A stretch of 64,000 bases of DNA from Lachnospiraceae bacterium (GCA_910576385.1 CAJTIR010000011.1:1-64000), one strand, 5' to 3'; positions 47,460 to 56,942 are shown, numbered from the stretch's first letter. Notes: generated by a model not told the origin, from the sequence alone. Made by a program: numbers and translations.

Positions 47460-48926
47460 TTAAAGTACTTTCTCGATCTCCTCAATGACAATCTTAAGCG
47501 CCTTAATCCTTGCATATTTTTTATCATTAGATTCCAAGACATGCCAAGGGGCATAAGAGGTATTGGTCTTTTTCATCATCTCATTAACGGCATCCTCATA
47601 CAGCTCCCACTTCTCGCGATTGCGCCAGTCCTCATCGGTAATTTTCCACTGCTTTTCCGGGGTATTCTGTCTATCTGTAAAACGTTCCAATTGTACATCT
47701 TTGTCAATCTGTACCCAGAATTTAATAATCACTGCCCCCCAATCGGACAATTCTTTTTCAAATTCATTGATCTCATTATAAGCACGTTTCCAGTCATTTT
47801 CACTGCAAAAACCTTCCAATCGTTCTACCATCACCCTGCCATACCAGGTTCGGTCAAAGACAGCCACATGTCCGGTCTTAGGAAGCCGATTCCAAAAACG
47901 CCACAAATAATGTCTTGCCTTCTCATGTGGTTCTGGACTGGCAATGGGATGTACCTCATACCCTCTTGGATCTAACGCTCCGGTAATCCGCTTAATATTA
48001 CCGCCTTTGCCTGCTGCATCCCAGCCTTCATAAGCAATAATTACAGGGATCTTTTTACGATACAGTTCATTATGTAGTCCACGAAGCTTATCTTGCAGCA
48101 CTTTAAGCTCTTCCTTATATATTTCATCTGTCAAAGTCTTATCTAATGGAATCTCTGAAAGCTTGGGAATCTTTTCCAATGGAAATACATTCTGTAAAAG
48201 CGGCACTGCCATAGCGCTGTTCTGCAAAGCTGTCTCAATGCCGCTGACTAACGTTTCCGCAACTTGCAGAAGCGCCCATTTGCGGCTATGTGCATCTATA
48301 ATATACCAAGGCGAAGTGGATGCATTGGTATCACTCAAATATTGGTCATAAACCTTTAAACATTTATCATAATGCTCATTCTGCCAGACATCATTGTTGC
48401 TCACCCTCCAGCTTGTACTCTGTTCCTTTTCCAAAGCTTTGATACGGCTCTTCTGTTCTTTCTGGCTGATATGAAAAAAGAATTTCATTACCAGATAACC
48501 ATTGTCTGTCAATTGACGCTCAAACCGCTTTACGCTGTCAATCCTTTTTTTATATTCTTTGTCCTTCATAGCATTGTGCAGACATCCTCTTGTCACCTCG
48601 TCCATCCAGCCAGAATCCAGGAAACAAAATTTGCCTGCCTGGGGAATTTTTACAAAGTACCGATATAAAAATGGCTTGCGCATCTCTTCCTCTGTCGGTG
48701 TGTCCATTGTGGCAACTTTGAAAAATCTAGGATCAATATTGAGAATTAATTTCCCCAATATACTTCCCTTGCCTGCCGTTCCCCATCCTTCAAACAATAC
48801 CAGTACCGGAAGCTTACGTTCCTTGACTTCCATCTGCAGTGTTTTTAACTTCAGCCGCGCTGCCTCCAACCGTTCTTCCAGTTCCTCTGCCCCCGGTTTC
48901 TCCGGTTTGTTCCAATTCTTAAGCAT
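47460..48926 (-). CDS. pap: Polyphosphate:AMP phosphotransferase, two PPK2 domains
   Basis: This enzyme uses polyphosphate to phosphorylate AMP to ADP. The 488-residue protein is a tandem PPK2. The N-terminal domain has the Walker A-like LFEGWGTAGKGSILGK and SGWMDEV in place of the usual RTWYGRV. The C-terminal domain has AYEGWDAAGKGGNIKR and FDRTWYGRVMVERLEGF, so it is the likely catalytic half. HVLESNDKKYARIKAL near the end is typical. Length matches two-domain class II enzymes (about 490-510). AAGGAGGAG precedes the ATG. Confidence 0.95.
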   Translation of the reverse strand: MLKNWNKPEKPGAEELEERLEAARLKLKTLQMEVKERKLPVLVLFEGWGTAGKGSILGKLILNIDPRFFKVATMDTPTEEEMRKPFLYRYFVKIPQAGKFCFLDSGWMDEVTRGCLHNAMKDKEYKKRIDSVKRFERQLTDNGYLVMKFFFHISQKEQKSRIKALEKEQSTSWRVSNNDVWQNEHYDKCLKVYDQYLSDTNASTSPWYIIDAHSRKWALLQVAETLVSGIETALQNSAMAVPLLQNVFPLEKIPKLSEIPLDKTLTDEIYKEELKVLQDKLRGLHNELYRKKIPVIIAYEGWDAAGKGGNIKRITGALDPRGYEVHPIASPEPHEKARHYLWRFWNRLPKTGHVAVFDRTWYGRVMVERLEGFCSENDWKRAYNEINEFEKELSDWGAVIIKFWVQIDKDVQLERFTDRQNTPEKQWKITDEDWRNREKWELYEDAVNEMMKKTNTSYAPWHVLESNDKKYARIKALKIVIEEIEKVL

Positions 48927-48949
48927 ACCTTCTCCTCCTTTTTGTTTGT

Positions 48950-48982
48950 ATACTCACGGCCGGTGAAATCTACCGTGAGTAT
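48950..48982. other. Hairpin between acylphosphatase and PAP genes
   Basis: ATACTCACGG and CCGTGAGTAT form a perfect ten-base stem with a 13-base loop in the 68-base gap. There is no T run, so a terminator role is weakly supported; an operator or processing site is possible. Confidence 0.45.
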
Positions 48983-48994
48983 ATCGCGCCATAC

Positions 48995-49270
48995 TCAATA
49001 ACGCACAGAAAAACCTCCTTCTTCTTGATCAGGCTCCATGCGTTCCCTTGTAATCCAGTCTATGCGAATATATGCATCCTGATTCAACTGTTGGACAATC
49101 TGGTCTAATGCCTCTTCTCTGCCCTGAAGCTGTGCTTCCACAGAACCATCAGCATTATTTTTGATCCATCCTGTCACTTTATAGTGATGTGTCAGTCTGC
49201 TTACTTTATAGCGAAAACCCACGCCCTGCACTCTTCCGGTAAATACAAAATGTTCTCGTATTATCTCCAT
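48995..49270 (-). CDS. acyP: Acylphosphatase
   Basis: Acylphosphatase hydrolyses acyl phosphates such as carbamoyl phosphate. The 91-residue protein has the phosphate-binding loop FTGRVQGVGFRYKVSRL with the essential Arg, the catalytic Asn in WIKNNADGSVEAQLQG, and the closing GGFSVRY. The ATG at 49270 shares its A with the TAA of the upstream gene (TAATG), giving the usual family length (about 90); the frame seven codons longer has no spaced ribosome site. Confidence 0.95.
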   Translation of the reverse strand: MEIIREHFVFTGRVQGVGFRYKVSRLTHHYKVTGWIKNNADGSVEAQLQGREEALDQIVQQLNQDAYIRIDWITRERMEPDQEEGGFSVRY

Positions 49271-49626
49271 TATCCTATCAATTTCTCCCATTCCTCAGGT
49301 TTAAACCCTGGAAATACGCCCTGCTTGGTCACTAGTACAGGACGCTTGACCAGCATCCCATCGGTTGCCAGCAAATCATATTTTTCTTCCAATGACAGTT
49401 CCGGCAGACGGTCTTTGAGTGTCATCTCCTTATACAACATTCCGCTGGTATTAAAAAAACGCTTGATATCCAGACCGCTTCTCTGATGCCAGTCCCTTAA
49501 TTCCTCACTGGTTGGACGTTCCTCTTTGATATCACGCCCTGTAAATTCCACTTGATGCTCTTGCAGCCATTTTTTTGCTTTTTGGCAAGTCGAGCATTTT
49601 GGATATTCCACAAACAACGCCTCCAT
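49270..49626 (-). CDS. ArsC/Spx-family thioredoxin-like protein
   Basis: The 118-residue protein has the family start ALFVEYPKCSTCQKAKKWL with CxxC, then FTGRDIKEERPTSEELRDW, FFNTSGMLYKEM and the cis-Pro-type LVKRPVLV. The family includes arsenate reductases and Spx/MgsR redox regulators. No ars operon is nearby, so arsenate reduction is not implied. The ATG at 49626 follows GGGAGG by seven bases. It is coupled to acyP. Confidence 0.92.
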   Translation of the reverse strand: MEALFVEYPKCSTCQKAKKWLQEHQVEFTGRDIKEERPTSEELRDWHQRSGLDIKRFFNTSGMLYKEMTLKDRLPELSLEEKYDLLATDGMLVKRPVLVTKQGVFPGFKPEEWEKLIG

Positions 49627-49747
49627 ATCCCTTCCTCCCAAACCTTATTGTCTTTTTGATATTTTAACATATCCTCTGAAACATTGCAATTTATTACCAC
49701 GGAAAAAGGCCGTTGCTTTGGACACTTTTTGTAAGTTTCCCTTTCAT

Positions 49748-49808
49748 AAGCAAATGGCCTGATAGGCATGATAAGGACAACAGATTATTTGATGAGCGCT
49801 TTACTACT
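49748..49808. repeat. Second copy of the intergenic block seen at 12274
   Basis: AGCAAATGGCCTGATAGGC, ACAACAGAT and GAGCGCTTTACTACTA align with 12274-12335 at most positions. As there, a strong bidirectional terminator hairpin lies directly after it on the plus strand. The parallel order supports a functional unit, perhaps a small RNA with its terminator, or a repeat family. Confidence 0.45.
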
Positions 49809-49812
49809 AAAA

Positions 49813-49842
49813 AAATGCTGCGAAAATTAGCTCGCAGCATTT
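49813..49842 (-). terminator. Bidirectional terminator at the MacB-like permease stop
   Basis: AAATGCTGCGA and TCGCAGCATTT form a perfect 11-base stem. It is followed by T runs on both strands. The permease stop codon at 49827 lies in its loop, so it should end the 56898-49827 operon. Confidence 0.8.
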
Positions 49843-50972
49843 CTTTTTATCCTGTTAATCAATGAATCATCTCTTTTCTGTTTATGTTTCAATATTAAAC
49901 GCAGGAAAATACCTCCTGCTATCAACAACAATTCTCCAAACAGTCCACAGATTATGGTTTTAGAAAAATGACGGATCCAGCTATAATCCAAGACCGATTT
50001 TGGCATCTTTAACAATAGTCTGCCCTGTTCCAACTTCTGTTCCCACAATGCAGTCCAAAAATAGAATTGAGACCATTTCGTGGGAATATAATCATCTGGA
50101 ATTTGCACCCATTTTTTTAGAAAAAACCATGCCATGCCTGCCAAAATTAGAACCAAGCCAGCGACCGTTATCTTTCCTAGTATTTTCTCTTGACTGCGAT
50201 ATTGATGACAGAGATAGAGCAAAAACATGAGACAGACTGTAATTGGAACTAGCAGTACGCATCCTCCGGCCAACCCGCGCAATAATTCCATATCCAACAG
50301 GTCCACTACAAAACCATATTGATTGATCCAGGCTTCTTGCAGCGCTTGAATTGTCCAATCTCTAGGAGGATGAACTGTAAGTCGGTTTAACTGACATTCG
50401 TCTGTCTCCAACGGTTCAAAATAGTCTGCCTGTTCTCCCTCGTTCTTACTCTTTGCTTGTCTGCTAATCTGAAACGCCGCAATTTTCTCCGTGCCAGGAA
50501 TTACTTTTCTTATGGTGTAGTTCTTTCCATTATATGTGATTTCCTTGCCTACTACATTGCTGCTACCAAATAACTGCCAGGCGCTCTCCTGATCTATGAG
50601 ACATCCCTGGAGATCCTCTCTGCCTGGCACACGGCAGTCCTCAAACAACAATTCTGGATTCCCACACATCATAATTACATTTGCCAGAATGTTCCGGGAC
50701 AGATTGTCATTGCTAAGAATCGCGCGTTCCCTCTGTCCCCAAATACAAAAATCTGTGATTTGTTCGTTATCCTCTTCTTTTGACTCTTCTTGCTCCTGAC
50801 TGCTCTCAACAATCTTTACCGCCTCACTGCCGGAAATGGGCTGCTCCAAATAAAATTTTACTTGATTTTTCTCCAAAATCATGCTGCCCCAGGACGCCGC
50901 TGACAAATAGAAAAAGATTCCTGCCAGTCCCAACATTCCGGCAGCGGCCAGATATTTTAGATATTTTTTCAT
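49827..50972 (-). CDS. MacB/FtsX-like ABC transporter permease-type protein
   Basis: The 381-residue protein has an N-terminal membrane helix (about 7-27), a large extracytoplasmic region (about 30-235) and three further helices (about 236-258, 268-288 and 347-370). The external part has the MacB periplasmic-core feel (CLIDQESAWQLFGSSNVVGK and EITYNGKNYTIRKVI). It starts two bases after the membrane-fusion gene. No ATPase gene follows, so the energy source must come from elsewhere or the protein is not a transporter. Substrate unknown. Confidence 0.75.
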   Translation of the reverse strand: MKKYLKYLAAAGMLGLAGIFFYLSAASWGSMILEKNQVKFYLEQPISGSEAVKIVESSQEQEESKEEDNEQITDFCIWGQRERAILSNDNLSRNILANVIMMCGNPELLFEDCRVPGREDLQGCLIDQESAWQLFGSSNVVGKEITYNGKNYTIRKVIPGTEKIAAFQISRQAKSKNEGEQADYFEPLETDECQLNRLTVHPPRDWTIQALQEAWINQYGFVVDLLDMELLRGLAGGCVLLVPITVCLMFLLYLCHQYRSQEKILGKITVAGLVLILAGMAWFFLKKWVQIPDDYIPTKWSQFYFWTALWEQKLEQGRLLLKMPKSVLDYSWIRHFSKTIICGLFGELLLIAGGIFLRLILKHKQKRDDSLINRIKRNAAS

Positions 50973-50974
50973 CC

Positions 50975-52579
50975 TTACATCTTCCTAACTCTGCTTCCAT
51001 CCTCAATTACACGGCTGGAACTTTTGACAATATCCTGATCCCCAGTCAACATTCCTTCCGCCAGAGCTGCATTTGTACTGTTCTTATCTAAAACCTCGAC
51101 TTCATAACGTTTTACCACCAGTTCTGTTCCCATCACTCCTTGCTCTTCCTGAACAATAAATACATAATAAACATTCTGTTCCTCATGGAGCGCCTGTACC
51201 GGGAGTACTGTATTATAATTTTTCGATTTTTGAACAATTTCAATTTCTGCTGATGTTCCTGCTTCCAACACACCTTCCGGCAATTCAATGGAAACATCCA
51301 GCAATGTATTGTCCTGTTCATTCTCTGACACATTAGATACTGTGTAATCTGTAATTTTCCCCTTGCTTCCAGACGCTGAAATGTTAACAGGACTTCCTTT
51401 ACTGACATATTTCTGATCTGACTTGTCAATGGTCGCTACCAGGCGGCTTCCTTCTGAAGTATCGGCAATTCGGATTGCCGTGCCATTTGTAGTAAAATCT
51501 CCTGTGGTGATGGCGATCTGTGTCACCATGCCCCGCACAGGCGCTGTAATCTTTCCCTCTGCCTCTTTGAGCGCCAACAATTTATTGAGTGTCAACTCTT
51601 GCTGTTGCCTGCTGATTTCACCCTGTCTAGCTGTGCTGTCAGTAGCTGGCTGCATGGAGGCATCTTCCAGAGCTCTGGCCGCCGATTTCACACGCTCCGC
51701 CCTGGCAGAAACCGCGGTCTCATAGGCCGATCTTGCCTCTGCCACCGCTTCTTCCAGCGCTGCCTTCTGCGCCTCCCATTCGGCCTTAGGATCCGTCCCT
51801 GGCTCATCACCAGCATCCGTCTGCGGCTCAGTTCCTGTTGTCTTTGGCTGCTCTTTCTTATCTATTTGCTCTGATTGTGGAACTGTCAATTTTAATTCCT
51901 GTTCTTTTTTGTCCCTTTCCTCTGACTGTAGCTTGCTGCCGCCTCCAGCCTCATTGCTATTTTCTACTTGGCTTTCCTGCTCTGATTGTGGTTTCTGATC
52001 ATCACCTGTCTGGCCAGGCTCCTCTGGACTGCTCTCTGGCGCTGGTGCAGGCGTGGGAGCGGGCGGGCCAGCCGCCAGGAAATTTTGCAGCGCAGCCTCC
52101 GCCTGATCCCAGGCGGCCTTAGTCTCCGCCACTGTAGAATCTCCTTCTGTCACTGCCTGATGATAATCCTCAGAAGCGCGATTTTTGGCATTGGCGCGAT
52201 TCTGCGCTTCCACACTGTGGGCGCTCTTGGCGTCTTGATTTTGCAGCTTCATCTTCTCTAACTCCTGCTGCGCGGCCAGAATTTGCTCTTCCAAATCTTC
52301 CATTTCCACCCGAAAAAGCGTATCACCTTCCTCAACAGACTGCCCTTCTTGCACGCAAATCTCCTTGACTCGCTGTCCGTTTTCTGTGTAGACTGCAATC
52401 TCTTTTCCGGCCTCTACCTTGCCGCTTCCACTCACTTTGTGCTCAATCATCCCAGAGGAAATCTTTACTGTCTCCACTTTCGCCATTGATGCTCCGCTTA
52501 CCGCCCTTGACAATATGGTAAATACAAGCATTACAGCCAGAAAACCGCCGAATATTCCAAATATCTTTTTTCTTTCCAT
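50975..52579 (-). CDS. HlyD/MacA-type membrane fusion protein with long disordered insert
   Basis: The 534-residue protein has an N-terminal anchor (about 5-25), a biotinyl-lipoyl half-motif (VEAGKEIAVYTENGQRVKEI), a helical hairpin, the second lipoyl half (ITAPVRGMVTQIAITTGDF) and a beta-barrel/proximal domain (LVATIDKSDQKYVSKG). The hairpin is interrupted at its tip by about 95 residues rich in Pro, Glu, Gln and Ser (begins PPAPTPAPAPESS), where normal proteins have a short turn. AAGGAA precedes the ATG at 52579. With the MacB-like gene just behind, an export or envelope role is likely. Confidence 0.9.
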   Translation of the reverse strand: MERKKIFGIFGGFLAVMLVFTILSRAVSGASMAKVETVKISSGMIEHKVSGSGKVEAGKEIAVYTENGQRVKEICVQEGQSVEEGDTLFRVEMEDLEEQILAAQQELEKMKLQNQDAKSAHSVEAQNRANAKNRASEDYHQAVTEGDSTVAETKAAWDQAEAALQNFLAAGPPAPTPAPAPESSPEEPGQTGDDQKPQSEQESQVENSNEAGGGSKLQSEERDKKEQELKLTVPQSEQIDKKEQPKTTGTEPQTDAGDEPGTDPKAEWEAQKAALEEAVAEARSAYETAVSARAERVKSAARALEDASMQPATDSTARQGEISRQQQELTLNKLLALKEAEGKITAPVRGMVTQIAITTGDFTTNGTAIRIADTSEGSRLVATIDKSDQKYVSKGSPVNISASGSKGKITDYTVSNVSENEQDNTLLDVSIELPEGVLEAGTSAEIEIVQKSKNYNTVLPVQALHEEQNVYYVFIVQEEQGVMGTELVVKRYEVEVLDKNSTNAALAEGMLTGDQDIVKSSSRVIEDGSRVRKM

Positions 52580-52683
52580 TCGTCTGTTCCTTTCGCAATT
52601 ATTTGTAATTTCATAACTATCCAAAACCATGTAAGACTGGCATGTCTGTGTCATGGAGTTCTCAATAGTTAAATAATTTTTTC

Positions 52684-53559
52684 TTATTCCTTTACTGCAC
52701 CTGCCATAATTCCCTGTTCCAGATAATCCTGGCCTCCCAGAAATACCAGAAGCGCCGGCAAAAAGGTCACTACCGAAGCGGCAAAGGCCATACCCGATTT
52801 ATTGACATTTGTGATATCTGGAAGAAAAATAGATAAGGGAAATAGACTTTTGTCCTTTAAAAATGTCAAAGGCTGTTCAATCAAACTCCAATATTCCAAA
52901 AAGCCCAATACCAGGGAGGCAATGATTCCAGAAGAACCAATTGGCAGGGCAATATACCAAAATAGCTGCCACTCCCTGGCTCCATCCAGCTTGGCTGATT
53001 CAATCAGACTATCGGGAATCTCCGTAAAAAAACGATGCACAATAAATACTGGAAACGTCGAAAATATCCCCGGAAAAATGATTCCCCACAAATTATCTGT
53101 CAGCTTCAATTGATCTAAGACCAGATAATCTGAAAGCATCAACACCTGGAATGGAAGCAGCATCAGTATGATATAAAGTAGAAAAAAACCTTTTTTTCCT
53201 GGAAACTTATATTTTGCAAATCCCCAGGCTGCCATTGTCCCCACAACCAACTGTCCAATCAGTACTCCAAACGTGATCTTAATCGAATTCCAGAACATTA
53301 CAAAAAACGCCGGAGAATCTATAAAAATTTCTACAAAATGGCTCAAGGTAGGATAGCGAGGCAGCAAAGGCATATTGACATACCCTTCCTTGCCAGAGAT
53401 CACTGCCCCAAGATAGGTACTTAACTCATCATCTCCCATGATAGAGCCGGCAATCAAAAATATCACCGGAAAAAGAACCGCCAACGCCAGCGCTGCCAAC
53501 AATCCCCAGAGCAGCTTTTGCCCAATCTTTAACTTCCCTGCAAATAGGATTCGTCTCAT
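52684..53559 (-). CDS. Sugar-type ABC transporter permease, MalG family
   Basis: The 291-residue protein has about six membrane helices. It has the EAA loop of binding-protein-dependent permeases (IESAKLDGAREWQLFWYIAL followed by PIGSSGI). GGAGG and AAGGAGA precede the start. It pairs with the MalF-type permease 30 bases upstream. The substrate is unknown; carbohydrate is the usual guess for this family. Confidence 0.95.
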   Translation of the reverse strand: MRRILFAGKLKIGQKLLWGLLAALALAVLFPVIFLIAGSIMGDDELSTYLGAVISGKEGYVNMPLLPRYPTLSHFVEIFIDSPAFFVMFWNSIKITFGVLIGQLVVGTMAAWGFAKYKFPGKKGFFLLYIILMLLPFQVLMLSDYLVLDQLKLTDNLWGIIFPGIFSTFPVFIVHRFFTEIPDSLIESAKLDGAREWQLFWYIALPIGSSGIIASLVLGFLEYWSLIEQPLTFLKDKSLFPLSIFLPDITNVNKSGMAFAASVVTFLPALLVFLGGQDYLEQGIMAGAVKE

Positions 53560-53588
53560 TCTCCTTATCCTCCATTTGTTGCCGTATA

Positions 53589-54467
53589 TTATACATAATC
53601 CTTCCCATCCAGCGCTCTCTGAAAAAGCACAATGAACACTAGCAGCACCGCACTCTCTAAAACTGCTGCGGCCGCCATCTTATCAAAAGAAAAATCTCGA
53701 AACCAGTTATTAAATAGATTCTGCATCATATAAATACTCTCATGTGGATAATCGCCAGCAACCAAATAGGACTCCCGAAATGCCTTAAAGGAATTGAGAA
53801 AGGATAACACAGTGATGATATACAGAGAAGACTTTAAGTTCGGGAGTGTTATTTTTAGAAAACACTGCCATTCGGAAGCGCCGTCCACCCGTGCCGCCTC
53901 ATATATATTTTCTGAAATCCCTGAAAGTCCCGCCATCCACAGAACAATATCATATCCAAGATTTTTCCAGATATAAGTTCCCACCAAAACCCAAAAAGCG
54001 CTGCTATTGTTCATCCAATCTTTTCCATTTATATCCAGAGCGCTGAGCCAATCATTGAGTATTCCCTGAGAATGAAACAACAGCCGCCACATCAAGGCCA
54101 CCGAAACGGCCGGCAGCGCCATTGGCATCAAAAAAGCGCTCTTGATCACACCGCCATACCTGCTCTTTTGCAGCACCACGGCACATACAAGCGCGATCAG
54201 GATCAGTGCTGGAATACAAATAAATGTAAATCGCACGGTATTTTTTACTGCTAACTGGAATGCCATATTATCAAGTACCAATCGGTAATTGTCTATCCCC
54301 TTAAACTGGTTGTCTACCGCTCCCAAAAAGGAGCGGCGGACAACATCTGCATAGGGTAAAAGATAAAACACCAGCACACCTGCAAAACTTGGCAGGATCC
54401 ATAAGATTCCACGTAAATCTCTCTTGTTATTCCGCGATGTAGATTTTAACCTTCTGCATAATTTCAT
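53589..54467 (-). CDS. Sugar-type ABC transporter permease, MalF/UgpA family
   Basis: The 292-residue protein has six membrane helices. Its EAA loop is IYEAARVDGASEWQCFLKIT then LPNLKSS. The start at 54467 lies inside the 3' end of the solute-binding gene (41-base overlap) and has GAGGAGG seven bases before it, so the overlap seems real and implies coupled translation. Confidence 0.95.
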   Translation of the reverse strand: MKLCRRLKSTSRNNKRDLRGILWILPSFAGVLVFYLLPYADVVRRSFLGAVDNQFKGIDNYRLVLDNMAFQLAVKNTVRFTFICIPALILIALVCAVVLQKSRYGGVIKSAFLMPMALPAVSVALMWRLLFHSQGILNDWLSALDINGKDWMNNSSAFWVLVGTYIWKNLGYDIVLWMAGLSGISENIYEAARVDGASEWQCFLKITLPNLKSSLYIITVLSFLNSFKAFRESYLVAGDYPHESIYMMQNLFNNWFRDFSFDKMAAAAVLESAVLLVFIVLFQRALDGKDYV

Positions 54468-56898
54468 TGACTGCCTCCTCAGGAGTTTGTTCCCCTTTGA
54501 GCACTTTTGTTCCCTGCTCTATCACAGTCTCCTTGATCACATCATCCTGCAGCGCCGGAGTGGTCAAGGATTCTACCAACTCGGTAAATTTATCAATTTC
54601 TTCCTGAGGCGTCGGCTTTGCCATATAAGAAATATAGTCACCCTCAGCCATCCCTGCGCCGGAAAACGCCATACTCAGATCCTCCTGGCCTTCATACTGA
54701 TGTCCGTCAATCACACTTAAGAATGCTTCTCTTTGCACTGGGAATCCTCCTGACTGAGAGATGATCTGCGCATCTTTGGCAAACAGATATTTGACAAACT
54801 GCTCCGCTGCCTCCGTCTGCGTGCTCTTGCTGCTGATTCCCATAATCATCGTTGGCACAAACACATTTTCTGCCTGCCCTGGCATCAGACCAAAATTGCC
54901 ATTCTCCACTCTTTTTAATATTGCCTCTATCATTCCATAATCCATTTTATTACATAAGCCAATATTTACATTCAAAATTCCGCCTGCCAGCTCCAGTTCC
55001 CCCCATCCCAAGGTCTCTGGCCTTCTCTCATCCACCGTTTCTGGTCCGCCGGTTATTGTAGAGCCGAACACCTTTGTACCTACATCCTCTGTGCTGCTGT
55101 CATATTCTCCAAAGGCATTTTTTAGCTTTGTCAGGAAATCTGTAATTTTTGCCTGATCCAAGGCGCCGTCTTCTTTTTTCCATGCCGCGCCGCAGCTATA
55201 CCAGAATTTCTCTACCACTGACTTCGGATCCATATTTTTAAGCAAATCTTTGCGCGCGGTAAACGTATCAAAATCCTCTCCTGGGTTATAGTAAGCGCTT
55301 CCCCCCTGAGCCATAGGAATCATAAATCTTGCCGGAACCGCGCACAGATCTTTTTCTGTTTTATAAGTACCTAGAATATGAGAAAAATAATTGTCCTCAT
55401 CCTCTGCAATCATAGATGACAAATCCAGCAAAATACCTTTTTCTATATAAGTGTCCACGGGCATTCCATCCAGTACCAGCACATCCGGCCCTTTGCCAGC
55501 CATAATCTCTGTGGTCAAAGTCTTAAGGGCGTCCGATACGGTCATCGCGTTTTCCTCTGTCAATCCCACCTGATAATTCACATAGACGTCTGTATTTTTC
55601 TTCTGGTAACTGTTGATTGCCTGACCAATCTCCTTATTTTCATAGAGAGAATATACTTTTAATTCTTTCTCGGGTTTAGCTGGTGTATCGGCAGAATATG
55701 TGTATTTTAAAAGCGAAATGCCCAGACCTGATACGGCGTATGGATCATTTGCAGCCACCAAAAGATTTTGATCATCCATCATGGTCAAAGCAATTGGATA
55801 GAACGCAGGCGCTCCCAGGGAACTCATTTCCCCGTCAATCAACTGCTCCATAATACTGCCGCCAAATTTATAGTGGTACAATCCGCCGTCGAGATAGTAA
55901 AAGCTCTCTCCGCCATCTGTGGTATCAACTGCATGAATCATTCCATTTTTGAAAACATTGTTCTGCAGCGCCTCATCAGCTGCCTGGGCTTCCCCAGTCT
56001 GGGTATCATATATGGATACGCCGCCTCCGCCCACCGTTATCATTTTATTACCTACAATATATGGCGTTTGTACAGATTGTTCCCCATCCCCAAATTCATA
56101 GGTATACTTCACACTTCCATCTGAGAGATTAACCTGATAGATATTATCGGTAAGATCGCTCACCAGCACCTGGTCATTGCCCAAAAACTGTATTTCAGTA
56201 ATCAGATTTCCAACAGTAAAATCATCTTCTGATTCCTCGGCTTCTGACGATTTTGCGTCCTCTAATTCTCCATCGGCTGACGATTCGTCCTCCTCTGACG
56301 GTTCGTTCTGATCATCCTTCAGATCATCCTCATTGACTTCAAAGGATGACGAAACTGTACTTTGTTTGTCATTTTGTGTTCTCTCTGGAAGTTCAAAGTC
56401 AACCTTACTTGCATTTCCTTCTTTACTCAACAGATAAAGCATCGGCTTAACGCCATCGCCTTCTGTATTACTGAAGACACACACTGCCTGCCCTTCCGCA
56501 GACAGCACAGCCTCATCCACGTACCCCACATCCTCATTCTGAAGCTCGTCTGGAAAATCATAGGCCTTTTCCCAGTTTGCCCCTGCATCTTTTGAATCCC
56601 AGACTTCCATATGTCCATTATCTGCATTGCTGATTATTATTCGAACGCTTCCATCGCTCTGCTTTTTCATATCATAAACATTGCCAATCGGCGCTGGAAA
56701 TTCTACATCCGCCTCCAGAAAACGACCCATTACACGCTCCCCACTCTCCTGCGTACGATTGCTCTCCTTTAAGCTTTCCTCTCCAGTGGGGCTGTCCGTC
56801 TGTGTTTCCCCTTTACCGCTGCATCCGGCTAAAGTTCCCACAAACAGCACTGCTGATAAAATGACTCCCACAGCCCGTCTTAATTTTCTATGTCTCAT
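54427..56898 (-). CDS. Solute-binding lipoprotein with an extra N-terminal propeller-like domain
   Basis: The 823-residue lipoprotein has a signal peptide ending with the lipobox LAGC. Residues about 55-400 form a beta-rich region with repeated short strands (DVGYVDEAVLSAEGQAVCVF, VSDLTDNIYQVNLSDGSVKY, KMITVGGGGVSIYDTQTG), like BNR or WD-type propellers, interrupted by a Glu/Asp/Ser-rich insert. From about 420 it is a family 1 extracellular solute-binding protein (KVYSLYENKEIGQAINSYQK, GPDVLVLDGMPVD, NFGLMPGQAENVFVPTMIMG). Ordinary binding proteins are about 420-450 residues, so the front half is an addition. It leads the operon with the two permeases; no ATPase gene is present. Confidence 0.92.
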   Translation of the reverse strand: MRHRKLRRAVGVILSAVLFVGTLAGCSGKGETQTDSPTGEESLKESNRTQESGERVMGRFLEADVEFPAPIGNVYDMKKQSDGSVRIIISNADNGHMEVWDSKDAGANWEKAYDFPDELQNEDVGYVDEAVLSAEGQAVCVFSNTEGDGVKPMLYLLSKEGNASKVDFELPERTQNDKQSTVSSSFEVNEDDLKDDQNEPSEEDESSADGELEDAKSSEAEESEDDFTVGNLITEIQFLGNDQVLVSDLTDNIYQVNLSDGSVKYTYEFGDGEQSVQTPYIVGNKMITVGGGGVSIYDTQTGEAQAADEALQNNVFKNGMIHAVDTTDGGESFYYLDGGLYHYKFGGSIMEQLIDGEMSSLGAPAFYPIALTMMDDQNLLVAANDPYAVSGLGISLLKYTYSADTPAKPEKELKVYSLYENKEIGQAINSYQKKNTDVYVNYQVGLTEENAMTVSDALKTLTTEIMAGKGPDVLVLDGMPVDTYIEKGILLDLSSMIAEDEDNYFSHILGTYKTEKDLCAVPARFMIPMAQGGSAYYNPGEDFDTFTARKDLLKNMDPKSVVEKFWYSCGAAWKKEDGALDQAKITDFLTKLKNAFGEYDSSTEDVGTKVFGSTITGGPETVDERRPETLGWGELELAGGILNVNIGLCNKMDYGMIEAILKRVENGNFGLMPGQAENVFVPTMIMGISSKSTQTEAAEQFVKYLFAKDAQIISQSGGFPVQREAFLSVIDGHQYEGQEDLSMAFSGAGMAEGDYISYMAKPTPQEEIDKFTELVESLTTPALQDDVIKETVIEQGTKVLKGEQTPEEAVNEIMQKVKIYIAE

Positions 56899-56942
56899 AC
56901 TTTTTACCTCCTTAATCACATTCTCATTGGAAATCTGAAATT

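Noticed and set aside
49270-49626. Arsenate reductase as a firm call
   Set aside because: The ArsC/Spx family includes redox regulators, and no other arsenic-resistance gene is nearby.
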